Shown here: one piece after another, positions 21,385 through 33,906 of the stretch
Position numbering within the stretch: position 1 is the first letter of the stretch
How the letters are laid out: the number at the start of each line of letters is the position of its first letter
Source: Trichoderma breve
Taxonomy: Eukaryota > Ascomycota > Sordariomycetes > Hypocreales > Hypocreaceae
Assembly (NCBI RefSeq): GCF_028502605.1
Contig: NC_079236.1
Span: 2,542,001-2,606,000, forward strand
DNA: 64,000 nucleotides
Direction of reading: 5' to 3'
Translations under genes and position numbers: made by a program
The notes under the pieces: generated by a model
What the model was told of the DNA's origin: nothing
Database searches by the model: none
Seen by the model: only the letters and a program-made list of their open reading frames with translations

Positions 21385-23423
21385 TGTGAATGATTGTGTG
21401 TGTGTGCTCTCGAAAAAAAGTAATTGGAAATGGAATTAGTGAAGAGAAGAAAAGGAGAAGATGTGAAGATTGAAGTGTTTGAGAGAGTATGTTCGGGAAA
21501 AAGAAAACGGCGTTGCTGGCGGGCTGCAGAGAGCATCTAAATAAAGGACGGTGGGAGGGTTTCGATGCGGTTCTACACTATTCCAAGGGTGCCCACACCG
21601 GCATCTTGCAGGGGCTCCCAGAAGCCTCTGGTAGGCACTGCAAACGCCTAGACCATGCGCGCGCCTGCTGGAAAAGCCCCCTTGCGTTTTTTTGATCAGT
21701 GCCCGATCGTCTTTTCCCTGCTTGCCCCTTGCATTTTGTTTTTGTTTTTTTGTTTCTTTTCGTGGAAGCTTCCAATTGCCCATGTACCCTCAGGTACTCG
21801 TAGCTCAGATTTGCTGCTTTTTCCCCCTCCCCTCTTTCCCCCCCTCCTTTGATGTCATCTCCCCTCCAGCTCCCAGCACAGAAGAAAAAAAATCCATCGC
21901 GGGGCAGTGGCGGGGTCCCTGGTACCTCTGATTCTCCAACTCCTGCCGCAGCCGTGCTGGTAGCGGGTACACAGCTGCCCCACCATAAGGCACTAGAAGG
22001 TGCTGGACAGCTCTATCGTATCGCAAGGTACTGCCTGGTACCACATTAATCCTGTGCAGCCTTTGGAATTGGATTGATTGTTGCTGCCTTAGCCAGAGCA
22101 GAGCCTTACGATCCATACAACCCTAGCAGCACCTGAGCAGCCGCTTGGGTACATGTAGGTAGCCTAGCAACGCCCAAGCAAAGAGAGCACCAGATAATGC
22201 AGTTGAGTCAGGTACTGTAGGTAACACTGAGCTGGACAAGGCCTCCCAGCTGCATTGCAAGATAAACCCCTCCTTGTCCTTTCGTGCCTGTTTCGTCTGA
22301 TGCTAAGCAAAAATCCGATCGATGGACACAACTGCCAGCTCTACACAGAGAAGCATGCAAGTACCTTTGTATCCTCCATCGTCATCTTGACGCATCCATC
22401 CCGCAGCAGAAAACAATGGAAGACAAATGGAACAGACAGACACAAAGCAGCTGGAGCTGTCCTCGCTTATCGTTACCCTAAACTGGCATTTGCCATTCCA
22501 TGATTGACTTTTCTTTGGCGCTGACTACTAGCTATCCCATCAGCCCATCCCATTCAGCCTCACTCACACTGAAACAATGAATCAACAGGGCATCGATCGT
22601 CCCACTACATACCCAACGCGGCAAAAGAAAGACGTAGAAAGAAAAGACGGAAAATGAAGAGCCAGTGGCAAGGCAGCTTGGGCGGCGAGGCAAAACAAGC
22701 GGATCCTTGTCCAACCAACGAAAACCCATCGAAAACAAAAGCCGCCTAATCCCAATTTGCGGCACGCAAAAAAGGCCACACACCATCACACTTGGAACAA
22801 GACAGAGAAGAAGGAAAAAGTTTTTAGCTCCACATCTTTGTCCCAATCCAATTCGTCGAATGGATGCATCGTTGGAAGCTTGCGCTGCTCGTCGCCGTAA
22901 GCTCGTTTGGCTCCAAATCGTTCGATGAGATAGCTTGATAGGCAAATAGGGTAAATACATACTGCTGCTATTGCTGTACGAGTAATGCAATAGTAAAGGC
23001 TGATTCCATCGCGTCGTCCTTTGTATCTCAGAAGCCGGATAGGCTCCATCAGCTTCGTAGTACTCCAGAGCTTTCAGCCACGCCTCGGATGTCCGGGCAA
23101 GCTTCGAAGTCTGTTTCTTTGTCATCATCAGCTTTTTTGTATGCACAGCAGTTCCCATCGATATGTACAGCATCAAGACACGTTATTTAGACCAATATAC
23201 AGGCGCCGTTACTTGTCAAAAACTTGTGATAAATTCACAACATCGGCTATCCTAGATACAAAGCCATCGACAATAACATAATCCCAATGCACTGCGTAAC
23301 ACCAAGCAGCGCTATGTGTGACAACCCAAACCGACAAAGACTCCACGGCAAACAATGCATTTCACACCGCAAACAGTAATAACACATAGATATAGCAAGA
23401 AGCATGTTCCAAGTAACCTTAAC
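21385..23423. other. HSP70 upstream region, no gene seen
   Basis: About 2 kb between HSP70 (-) and the 3' end of the carnitine acetyltransferase (-). It must hold the HSP70 promoter and the acetyltransferase 3' UTR. The ORF at 22532-23176 (-, 214 codons) has patchy composition and no family or splice features, so I do not call it a gene. Confidence 0.5.
21764..21773. promoter_or_regulatory. Candidate heat-shock element upstream of HSP70
   Basis: The palindrome GGAAGCTTCC contains GAA-n2-TTC, two inverted units of the heat-shock factor site, about 380 bp upstream of the HSP70 start. A full element normally has three or more units and no third unit in register is seen. CCCCT stress-response-like motifs also occur nearby (around 21,679 and 21,725). 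Confidence 0.4.
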
Positions 23424-26139
23424 TTATTCCGTGACTAGACGCAGCTTTTTGCCAACGTCTCGCCTCTTTGCATGCCCTGCTGCTCGCTCCGACGCCTTGT
23501 GTTCCTCCTCCATGGTGTTTCCGCGAGCTTTGAGGGCCTGGAAAAGCATTCCAGCATCGAAGAAGCCATCTATTGGTTTCAGTTAGTATTCATCCACGTA
23601 AATAGCAAGAGATAAATAGTATAAACTTACATCCTCCTAATTCGTCGTCATCGCTTGTGAAGCTGGTTTCTGTTGGCGATCCAGGAACCAAACTTAGGCG
23701 TCTGCCTCCCGACTTGACCGCGTCCGGGCCGGTGATCAATCTGCCTCGAGACTTGAGTCGGTTGGATGGCTTCGGTCGAGCTAGCTCTGCTTCGCGTGCC
23801 TTGCTTCCCTTTGTGCTGACCACCTTGCCGTTTGTGATGCGCAGGATGCGTCGGACTTCCAACAGGTAGCTCTCTAGCGTATCCACAAATCTCTTGGTCT
23901 GTCGGTGCTTGCTCGACACGCAGATGGAAATGCTGTCGTCCTTGATAATGTAGCCGATACCAAATCCATCTCCTGACGTCGGTCCAAATCCAAAGTGGCG
24001 AAGAGAAGGGTTGCCGCAGTTTGAAGTTGAGAGAATCGTCGTGTTCAGCTTGTCCCATCCAGAATCGGCAAAGATGAGAGGGAGAGGGTGGTGATCCCGC
24101 GATCTGGAGTTTGTGCTGTCACCGCGCTCCCTGGTCGACCTGACTTCGACGCCGTCAAGCGACAAGTTGGAGCTCCTTGGGCTTGCCGTCGGTGAAGATG
24201 TCGTTGGGCTTGATGCTCCAGGGCTGCTCATGCCGCTGTCGATCAAATCGTCAACATATTTTTGCCACACGCTAAAGAGCGCATAGAGATGTCTGTCGCA
24301 TCCCTGCGCTTTCGAACACTCCCTGGTGTTGTTAACATGCTTCTGGCACGCACGCTTGAGAGCCTCCATCTTCTGTTCGACCGGGTTATCGCCCCAGAAC
24401 GTCTGGACGAAATCAACAGATTCCTTTGTTACGGGTCTGATGGCCTCTGTGCGGCCGTGAAGGAAGGTCTTGGTCATGGCAGGCTCATAAGTGCACTCAA
24501 CCCTTCCATACAGACCGTAATACGCCGCCTGAAATGCCATTTGGACAAAGGCATCGGGCGAAAATCCCATCGATGTAATAAAGTGCTTGCCATAGGTAGA
24601 GAAATCGAGGCACTGGAATTCGTTTTGTTCAATCAAATCTGCCAGCCTGGTTTCGGCGAACCGCACCGCGATGCTCAGCTCGGGGATCATGTCCCATCCG
24701 AGCTTTCGAGGGGTGGTGTTGACATCTCCGAAACTATCAATCTCTCGCTTGGACGGGTCAGGGCTGGTAGACGTCCAGAGGGTTGGCGCCTGTCCGTTAA
24801 TGGTACGCGCGAAGCGAAGAATGGTGTCGGTATAGACGTCACTAGCAAACCGCAGCACTGTGTGGCCATCCACGCCAGTATGCTCGAAGTTGATTCCCGC
24901 ACTGCCGTTCTTACAGACAATGATCTGAAGCTTGTCGTACCAGCGGTTGGTGCAGGTACCGATCTGTACTCCGTTCTTGACCTCGCTGGTTCCGCAGAGC
25001 ATGTTCTGGCAAAGATCCGCAACGTTGGTCGGCTCGATATAATCAAGGCACAAGACGAAGAGGGCTGAATCGACAATATTAAGCGAGTCGGCATTGTTGG
25101 AACCTGGCTCACGGGTCAAGATATCTCGTAAGCCAGACCACACCTTGCGGTTCTCTGTGCTGAGTACGCCAAGGGCGTTCTTTGCCGCATCCTGGATGGG
25201 GGTCTGGGTAGCATCGTCGACAATCGTTTGGAGGTTGAGCTCAATATCTTTCTCAGTCATGATGACATCTGAGTTGTCGTCGAGAACGTCAAACCAATAG
25301 ATCTGGCCATGACACATAACAACGATGTGCTTTGATTCAGGGTCTTGTTCAATCTGGCATCCAGCTTCCGTGGGGACTCTGGCCGTTCCAAAGAGGCGTG
25401 AAAATTGATACATGCACAAAGGAGTTCCCTTGATCTTATCCGGCGGCAGCTCTTCTTTTCTCACTGCCCGGATGAACTCCAGAGAAGACACGACGAGGGA
25501 AGCAGCACGAGTCACCTGGTTGTTTCTCGCTGGGGTTGGGTCATCTGCGAGGAGGAAGAAAGGGTTGAGGTTGAGTACTACGGGGTTGTCAAAGTTGAGA
25601 TACGAGTCGTACCCTTTTCACCAATGTTAGCTTTGGTATTACACCAGATTAATAGCCAAGGCGGACGTACAAAACTGTTCGATGTAACTCGTCTTGCCCT
25701 GTGCATATCTCTTTAACTTTTCCTGCAGATCAGGACCTTCTTCTCTGAGAAACTCGCTGACGGCATGCTTTGTCTCGGCATGCTCTCTGGGGGACTGGAG
25801 TGGTTTCAGGGCTTCTAGGTATTTGCGAGCAGAGTTCTCGAGCTCAGGGATGGGTAGCTTCGGTAGCTTATCCTGGGCGCCGAAAGTAATGCCCCCCTCC
25901 ATCATGGATTCGTGGTATGTCGCCTTGGGGACTCTGGTATATGCAGCAGACAGCTGAGGAGGCTGCCGTTGAGCTGGCGTGGGGGTCGGCGTCTGAGACT
26001 GAGACCGAGCTGCTTCGGACTCCTTTGATGAGTCGGGAAGATCTGGGAGGCTGCGAGGAGTGTTGTAGGAGTAGTTGGGCTCAGCAAGCCGTTCGGCTAT
26101 GGACTGGGGAGGATGAAAGACACGGACTGAGGCCGTCAT
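23424..26139 (-). CDS. Carnitine O-acetyltransferase (cytosolic FacC/Yat type)
   Basis: Exons on the minus strand are 26139-25671, 25613-23631 and 23569-23424, giving 865 residues. The enzyme moves acetyl groups between CoA and carnitine, allowing acetyl transport between compartments during growth on acetate or fatty acids. Family marks are YIEQFWYDSYL formed across intron 1, the catalytic His in INFEHTGVDGHT, the LSTSNCG segment of the carnitine site and GYIIKDDSISICVSSK. The spliced C-terminus reads DELGGYGFFDAGMLFQALKARG. No N-terminal presequence and no C-terminal peroxisomal SKL or AKL are present, which fits the cytosolic group rather than the mitochondrial/peroxisomal AcuJ/Cat2 type. 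A Ser-rich insert (about GASSPTTSSPTASPRSS) interrupts the catalytic domain. Introns are 57 bp and 61 bp. Confidence 0.92.
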
Positions 26140-29100
26140 GGCGTCAGCAGGTTAAGAGCACTTAGAAGTATAGAGGGGAAATGCTGGTGCTAATGGAGAG
26201 TCCGCGAAGGGCGGTGCGGAAGAAATAATGGCAGTCGTCGTGGCAATAAGCGGGCATTACATTTGATGTGCCACGTAAATGAGGATCAGTCTCATATAAG
26301 GGCAAGTGACTAGGGAGGAGGCAACGGAAGAACCGGGAAATAGGATTTAGTAGCAAAGAGGACTGTGTCAGGGCCAAGCGCAACTAGGAGGAGAGATATA
26401 TATGTACACTCGTCTGGCCGTAGACGACTTCAACGGCCGGATACGGACCAGAATCCGGGGGACGGGGAAAGGGTGGAGTCCCCACAGCCAGCCGACGTCT
26501 TCTTGGGGAGTGTAAGATGTGTAATGTGTAATGGCAGCTCCAGGTGTCTGGCTGTGGGTCATCTGTGTACGAGTAAATCGCCGTGAAAGGCGTATCGTAT
26601 CACAGGAGGTTGAGTGAATAAAGCTAAGGTAGGCTTTGCCGGGGTTGGAGGGGAACGTGGAAGAGCTCCTCCGCATGCCCGGCCGCGATAGTGAGACGTC
26701 AAACGACGTTGAAAGGGTACCTTGCCCTGCCAAGTATCTACAACCTTGCAGACACCTGTCTTGCTGTACGCTTGTACATACTCTTGCTGGTCTAGTGTCG
26801 AGCTAAGAGGAAATAAAAGAAGAAAAAGAGAATAATGCCCGACGATCTGCTGGACAAACAAGGGCATAGTGATGAAATCTCTTGACTTACCTCAGTCGTT
26901 GCTTTGGTACGCAGGTGATTCACTCAACTCACAGGTTGTGACGGCTGATCCGGGAGCATGTGCCTATCCGCGACTGGTACATGTACTCGTACACGCCCTC
27001 TCTTTCATATGAGGCCCAAGAAGACGGCCACAAGGTGATACCCGGGGGTGAGAGGCGAGCGTCCAAGTGGGGGGAGTTCGTCTGGAGTGCAGCAAGATGG
27101 CAAAAAGCTACATGTACATGAACGGCATGTGCTCAACGGCCCAAGGTGAGAGCGGCAATGGCAACGTGTGCTCGGCTGCAGGCTGCGGGACAAGAGAGAG
27201 GAAAAGAACGTGCCTCGATCTGGCGTCACGTCAAGTGGATCAAATCCCGGGTTGGAGTGGTGGCTTCGGACGAGGGGATGTTCGGGCTGAGGGTTTCAGA
27301 AGAGGGATTTGATTTGTGTTGCGCTGTGAGAAACCGGAGCGGCGACGCTAGCAAAAGCAGCTGCAAATGATCTCAGTCGCCGGGTGAGAATCCACTGTCT
27401 GATATGAGCGTCAACTGGCGTCCTCGTGATTGCGATCTGGGCTGGGCGAGTTGCCTGGGGTCTGGGACATTATTCACGATGATGTTGTTGCGTGGCAAAA
27501 ACCGATCGAACCTAGACCCAGAGCAAGAAAAAAGCCTAGACGACGATGGGATTCCGCATGGGGTTCTGCCTCGAACTGCTGAGTCAGTTGGTCTCTTTTG
27601 GCGAGGGCAGGAGGGCTCTATCCAGGTCACAAGGCCACATATTCATTTCATGGAAAGCAACATAGTTGTACTGTAATCCTTCAGCTGTAAGTGACGGGCC
27701 GTGGACAGAAGCAGTAATTTCATTTCCAGTTGCAGTGCAACGACGTCACGAGCTAGCGACCCCATGGCGCCCCTCAAAGTGGCTAAACTGTCCCAATTAT
27801 CTGATGGATCAGCAAAGTTGCTTGCGTCCTCTATGGTTGATTTGATGGCCAAGCAACCACCCATTTTTTTCTTCTCTTCGCTCCCGCGTGGGGACGTTGC
27901 AACCTCGCCATAACCTTAGTATCTGGTACCTGCGATGTAACCTGGCCAGACAACAAAGTTGGCGGTATCCGGTACCTACGCGGAACTTTTCAGACCAGCC
28001 ACAGTGCCTTAGTACCTCTGCCTGTATATGAAGCACATCGCCATACAACTGAAGGCATCAAATACACATACTTAAAATATTACATACAAGTCTGTTGAAC
28101 TTTGTCCCGGAAAAGCCGAACGCCGAACAGCTGAAGTGGGTTTGGCCGTCTCTCGAAATGCGCCGCATCGGCTAGGGAATAAGAAGCTCTCGAGTCCAGT
28201 CTCCGGGCAAGAGGATCAAAAAGATAAGGTAAGACACCCGAGTCCAATCACATGCTCGCATGTCTTTAATAATTGCCCCCGACCTTCGACTTCACCCCAT
28301 ATCGGCCCTGGAAATGATACGAGTACAACATCGCCTGGTAAAATACTAAAAGAGCCGAGTATTCCTTTGTTGTCACCTCCCCTATCTTTCATTCGTATTC
28401 CATACCCATCTACCAACGTCAGCAGTACTTCATATGTCGCCGGGCATTTATGCTGCTGTCGAGTACTCGCTTGGTACCAGCGACTCGGTTGTCGACGGCC
28501 CGCCCGCCTCGGGCCAACGGACCAAAGCTGGACCAAATCTTTGTTAGCACCGGATGCTATACTACCACGCTGACGCTCCCTCTTTCTAGAGCAATATATG
28601 TATAATAAATGAATTCCGTCATTCAGCGAATGGTTCACCTAATCTATTTCTCATGTACCCCGTACCTGTCGCCTGTTCCCTCCCCCCATCTAAGTACCCC
28701 CACAGAGTCGTTCGAGTGGCTTTCACATGTCAGCATCTCTCTGTGTGCAAAATACAGTAAGTGGTATTTCGCGCAGCAATCTAGACTGCATGAATGGAAT
28801 CTCAAAGAAGTATGAAGCTGGAATATCATGCCCAACGCCCAACTCGAAACTTTTGCTGCTCTAACTGAACATCCGGAATCTCCGCAGCATATGACATAAG
28901 TCCCTTACCCAGTTACGCACAAGGTGGTATCTATATTGGAAGATATGCTCGACATCTCAGCAGCACTCTCTGAACGGATGTTTATTTTCGGCTTTCTCAG
29001 TCTCTAATAGCCTCAAGAGCGAACCGATATTGGCATGGCACGGAATAATGAGTAGCATATTCCGTACGTAGGAGTGGGCCGGCATATCTCCGTGATGCCA

Positions 29101-29520
29101 GGCAAAACACACTACATGATACCAAGATACCCAGCAACGCCGGATCTCCAGGAGATTTGAAATATCGAAATTGCCATTAATATCCGACCGTGTTCGCTGA
29201 ATTGGAATAATGGCAGCTATAAGCTTACAAGGTGTAGGTTTGTGTGTAGCTCCGTTGCCCGGCTTATGATCCACGCCGACGCATATTGCGGACCACACAC
29301 AAGCAAGGGTGTTGAGTGCCGTACGGCCGGATCTCCATAATTCGATACTGCGTCTCCCTTTCCTCCTTTTCGAGAGCAGCTGCGGAGTACTATGGCCTTC
29401 TAGTCATTTGTACCTGCATCTCTACTACATGGTTAATTAACAATACGGCTAGAATGCCTGCCGTTACATCCAGGGAGGGATCGAACAAGACATGTAGAGC
29501 TGAAGTAAAGGAGTCTCATT

Positions 29521-29580
29521 GCTCATCTCGGTGTTTCGTTGCTCACCTCGGTGTTTAGTTTCTCACCTCGGTGTTTCGTT
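29521..29580. repeat. Tandem repeat, three 20-bp units
   Basis: Three consecutive 20-bp units based on GCTCACCTCGGTGTTTCGTT differ at only a few positions, with partial units at the edges. The core CTCGGTGTTTCG recurs at 31,117-31,140. The array lies in gene-free DNA. Confidence 0.9.
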
Positions 29581-31116
29581 GCTATGTTGATTAGTCCTAA
29601 CCTCCTTGGAGTATCACATGGTTTCATCTATATCTTATATTGCGCCTTGAGCGCTCCTCCGAGCCATTTGTCAAAGTTCCACGGTTTGTATCCAGTATAT
29701 GAAACTGATATCCCCTTCTAGGATTTACATATATTTTAGCGTTAGAATATTTATTGAGATATGATCATGTGGAATTTTTCTTTGAGTTCATCTCCTATCT
29801 CGCAGATTTGAAAGGGACATGCGGGTAAGGTACATACATGTATGCTTCTTAACGTCAATACTCAAGAGTTGCAATTCCACTGCTGCATATTTTGCCTTGA
29901 GTTGCAAAACTTGCTTTGTAGTGGGGAGTTACAGTGAAAGTGTTTGCTTGCAAATGCTCAGTCCTTAACCCCACATTGACTATAACTCTGCATAATGAAT
30001 TCGCGTTTCTTCTCGACGATTTGTGCTGCTAATTCATCTCCGTAAGAATAGATACAATTTAAACAACTTCAAAGTGTATACTTGCTTCTCATGTCTCACT
30101 TATCGGCAATATTCGGATCTGGTCACTATACCTGCCCTGCATTTCCAGTCACCACCACCTGCTCCATCCCTAGCCAGCCATTTTTAACATCACGACCAAG
30201 TATACTAGATAGGTAGTGAGATTGGTTGATGATAACGATACTTGACTCAAGCATCTGGAGCAGCTTCCACGACGAACGGAGTTCCACGAGTCGCCATCTT
30301 AAAAGTTGGCCATTCGAACGTACATACTGCCTTTTGATACCTGTTGCGAAAGCCGCAGGACCTTTTGACAACAGCTTGAGCCCTACAAATCTCCACGTTT
30401 CGCACGTCGGTACAGTAGCTTAGATATGTAGGTAGTTCTATCTAGTTCAAGTTCTACATCATGCTGGATTAATGCTCCCTCATCTTGCGCTTTCAGAATG
30501 TTGAGTTGTCACGTGGATCTGTGTGGCCACCTTCCTTGGCCAAGCCTACTTCTTATTTGCTTCTGTTTGCCGCCAGCTTTTCTCTCTTTCATAGCAGTAC
30601 ACAGAGAGTTTTCCACCTTCTCAGCTTGGTCAGCTTTGTCACAGAAAAGCAAGCTCCCTGTGAGACTTTTTTGCATGACTGCTTCGTCAATTCAATGAGC
30701 CCGACGCAATCGTTGCTGATGCATATTTCCGCGAGATAAGTGGAACTCCAACATCGAGAACTCCAAGACGAACTTCTTCCCATTCATCGGCCTTTATCAC
30801 TAAGTTTGGCACAATAGGCAGCCATGGCTCCTAAACTGAAACTTCAATTTTGTTCTCCGATTAGGACGCGTTGGCTCGGTGCAATGGTTCCATCCACACT
30901 GAGCCTTCCACGACAGAAAAGCTGACTCCCTCACCCTGAATGCGAACAGGCGCCTTCAAACACGAAAACTCAAGATTTTCGTTTGCAATCCTCAAGAAGC
31001 CTATGCTACAATTGACAAGGACGTAGGCTTCGTCATGAGAGCAGTTGTATTTAAGCAGTCTGGTTTATTACTTGCTTTAGTCCCGGATAGAGTCCCGCTC
31101 ATCTTCCATCATGCCT

Positions 31117-31140
31117 CTCGGTGTTTCGCTCGGTGTTTCG
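31117..31140. repeat. Two head-to-tail copies of CTCGGTGTTTCG
   Basis: Two identical 12-bp copies (31117-31128 and 31129-31140) of the same core found in the 20-bp array 1.5 kb to the left. Sharing between two separate arrays points to a dispersed short repeat family rather than chance. Confidence 0.85.
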
Positions 31141-32104
31141 TTTACGGTATGTTCCATTCTCGTATATGAACCAGAATAGTTGATGAAACAATGCTATAAG
31201 ATGCTTCACCACACCCGCGCAATATCATCGACCAGAACCTTGCGCAATACAACATAACCAACATGAGCTCTTTGCTTTGAGGGCCACTGGCTCTACCGCC
31301 TTGGAGGGAACAACGGATGGGACGGGGAAAATTATCGGCGCTGTCGACAGCCTTTATCATGGACAGCAGAGCCAGAGACGACGGACGCTCTTCCGCGTCA
31401 GGTAATCGTCCGAACCGAACTCTCTTAAGGCGCTCGCGCAAAGCAGGGTATCCTCTTTCAACTCAACCTCATCTTTGATTGCCGGCTTTTCCATAGGTTC
31501 TGATTGTCGCACTTTTTCAGGCTTTTCAAAGATGTTGTTTCGAAGGATAATGGCCAGACACCGTGCTCGTGGGCTGAGGCAAACAGCGTTCGCCAACATA
31601 TGCACCTGGAGTTTCTCTACCATCTTGTGGGGGCGCACTCGCATCATGCAACACAACGTGACTGTACTTCTCATAATGACGGAGATGTGAAGCGACATAA
31701 ATTCTTGATGTCTGTCTATTAGCATCGCCTACTTATTAAGATCGGTTACAGACCCTGCATGTGCACAGGCCGGGGAAGTGAGCACGGTCCAGCCGCGACA
31801 GTCTTCCGAGGACCCGGCCCCTGAAGGATACGAGAGACGATTATTGATAGATGGACCCAACTGCATTGAAAGAAATAGGCGATCGCATTGATCACAAAAT
31901 CGTCTATCGTGACAAATCAAGACTTACAGAGAATGCCAAATAGCACATGCAACTCATGGTCTCCTTCTGGTAGCGTCGCAGCCGCAGATCCATGGCCCGG
32001 TTGACTCAAGCTACATGTAATTGACAAACAAAAGAATTTTGATCTCAGTCTATGGGTTTGAATACATGGATAATATAATACACGGCAAATAATCTCTAAG
32101 CCTC

Positions 32105-33906
32105 TTACAGATCAATCTCCTTCAGCCGAATGAAGCACTGCGTCGGCTCCCTCGCAAACTTCTGCACGGCGTCGTAGCCGCCCAGCTTCTCAGGGATGGG
32201 CAACAACTCAAAGTTCCAGACAATCAACGCAAAGTGAATCTTGAGCACTTGCAGAGCCAGCTTCCTGCCGAAGCATCCCCTAAGTCCCAACCCGAACGCC
32301 AGCGACGGGCCAGCCATCGTGTTGAACACTTCGGCACCGGTATCCGGATCCTTCTCGAGCCAGCGTTCGGGAACAAACTTAGCAATATCATCGTCCGACC
32401 AGGAACGCGACAGCGCTGATTTGGCAGTCTGGCGAGCCCCAGGGCTGCGTGCCTCGTCCGTAAGCTTCATGTTGGGTTCGAGGTAGCCGGGGCCATTAGC
32501 CATGAGGAAGACATTGGTACCCTTGGGAATAGTGCGGCCGAGGACGGTGGTATCCTGCTGAGCCTGGCGAACAACGAAGGCGATAGTGTTTGAGTGGCGA
32601 AGAATCTCCTCCACAGTGGCATCCAGGTAAGGGACCTGTGCGTTGCTAAGCTCCGCGTAAGTCAGGTCGCGCTTCTCCTGGACAGCAGCTGGGAAGGCCG
32701 AGCGGAGCTCGTCACGGAGACGGCTCTGCGCGGCAGGGTTGTCAGTCAGCATCTTGACGCCCCAAGCGATGGTAGTAGCAGATGTATCGTGACCAGCTGT
32801 CATGAAACCAAAGAACTCGTCGGCAATGGCACCTTTGCGGTAGTCGGGCTTGCGGCCTTCTTTGATCGCAACATCGCGTTCGCGAAGGAGGACAGAGTGA
32901 AGCGCGCTCTTGGGCTTGATGCTGGGGTCTTTCTCAATCAATTGGACGGATTCTTCAACCTTGTCCTCAATATACTTGTCCTTGATGGCCTTGGCTTTGA
33001 TCATGTAGGGGAACTTGCGGATGACCCACGAAGTCAGCACCGGGGCAGGAGAGAGCTGAGTGTCAGTGACCGAGTTGGCCAAGGTGAGCACAGCAGAGAA
33101 GATCTCGGGAGTGTAGCCTTCGGGGAAAGTGACGGGCTCATCGATATCATCGGGGAACACAGGCTCAAAGCTGTCCAACGCCTTGATGCGCTGGATAGTG
33201 TTGGTCTCGCTCTCAAGAAGGCCAAAGGAAGAAGCAAAGATGGAGTCCAACGTAGCAAAGGTGACATCGTGATGAGCCGAAAAGGGGCGGCCCTTGGCCA
33301 TGTTGCATTTGATCTTCCACAACTTCATCAGGGTGCTTGCAGCCATGTACACCTCAGGCGCGCTGATCTCCCGGATGAAAGTCGGGGCCATCAAGTGGTT
33401 GATCAAGTTCCGATTGTTCTTGAATCGAGGGTCGCTCGAGATGAATTGGATATGTTGCTCTGGCAAAATACCATTGATAAGTTCACCAAAGAATTCGCTA
33501 CGGTCGAACTCTTTGATTCTCCGAAGCAGGATATCTTGGCTTTCGAAAGGGTCTGTCACCACCACCCATGGTAATCCACCAGGCTTGATGAAAGCTTGGA
33601 CAATAGGACTTTGGAGACGAGTGGTAAGAGACGTTAACCAGCACTATTATCATTCAAAATCACATGTTAGCAATCTGCATCTGCCAGCTGATGTTGTGAG
33701 TAGTGGCAGTGTCTTACAAAAATGCGTTGTGTACGCATCACATAGCCCATCATCTCTGGCACATCACCAAACAACTTTGCTGCCGCATCTTTGTTGTACG
33801 GGATATCAGGGATTGGCTTTGGCAGGATCCTTCGGTATGCCGTATACAGAACGACACAGACGATCGCCACGACATAAACTCCTCCTGAGGAGGTAATCAC
33901 CGCCAT
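32105..33906 (-). CDS. Cytochrome P450 monooxygenase 1 of the terpene cluster
   Basis: Exons 33906-33718 and 33643-32105 with a 74-bp GTAAGA...TAG intron give 575 residues. It is an ER-anchored, NADPH-reductase-dependent oxygenase. An N-terminal hydrophobic anchor (VYVVAIVCVVLYTAY) and a short Pro-rich hinge (LPKPIPDIP) precede the catalytic domain. The I-helix is AGHDTSATTIAW, the K-helix EEILR, and the haem loop FGLGLRGCFGRKLA with the Cys ligand. The splice gives RIFCWLTSLTTRLQSPIVQ, matching P450 N-terminal regions in which the substrate channel begins. It is divergent from a seven-helix membrane protein and 3 kb from a second P450 and a terpene cyclase, so oxidation of a terpene is a reasonable inference. 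A 326-codon antisense ORF is a shadow. Confidence 0.92.

Larger units (their letters stand above)
26140..32104. other. Six-kilobase gene-poor region
   Basis: No gene can be supported in about 6 kb. The longest ORFs are a 140-codon frame (28216-28638, -) and a 122-codon frame (31357-31725, -). Neither shows a recognisable domain, a signal peptide or convincing splice-linked continuation. The second has a protein-like acidic stretch and could be a gene remnant. The region contains the tandem repeats listed separately. It separates the conserved left block from the accessory right block. The first few hundred bases are the acetyltransferase promoter. Confidence 0.6.

Noticed and set aside
19354..21393. 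Long plus-strand ORFs of 408 and 269 codons opposite the HSP70 gene
   Set aside because: Antisense open frames are a well-known by-product of the codon bias of HSP70 genes. The translations are Gly/Leu/Val/Asp-rich without domain features, while the minus strand encodes a complete HSP70.
22532..23176. 214-codon minus-strand ORF between HSP70 and the acetyltransferase
   Set aside because: It lies in the HSP70 upstream region and acetyltransferase 3' flank. Its residues are erratic and no family signature is visible.
28216..28638. 140-codon minus-strand ORF in the gene-poor region
   Set aside because: The composition is mixed, no motif is recognised, and there are no plausible introns or promoter-linked context.
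31357..31725. 122-codon minus-strand ORF with a protein-like acidic stretch
   Set aside because: No domain, signal peptide or splice partner is seen. At most it is a remnant in a gene-poor stretch.
32594..33574. 326-codon plus-strand ORF opposite P450-1
   Set aside because: The minus strand carries all P450 motifs in order. The antisense frame has no recognisable domain.
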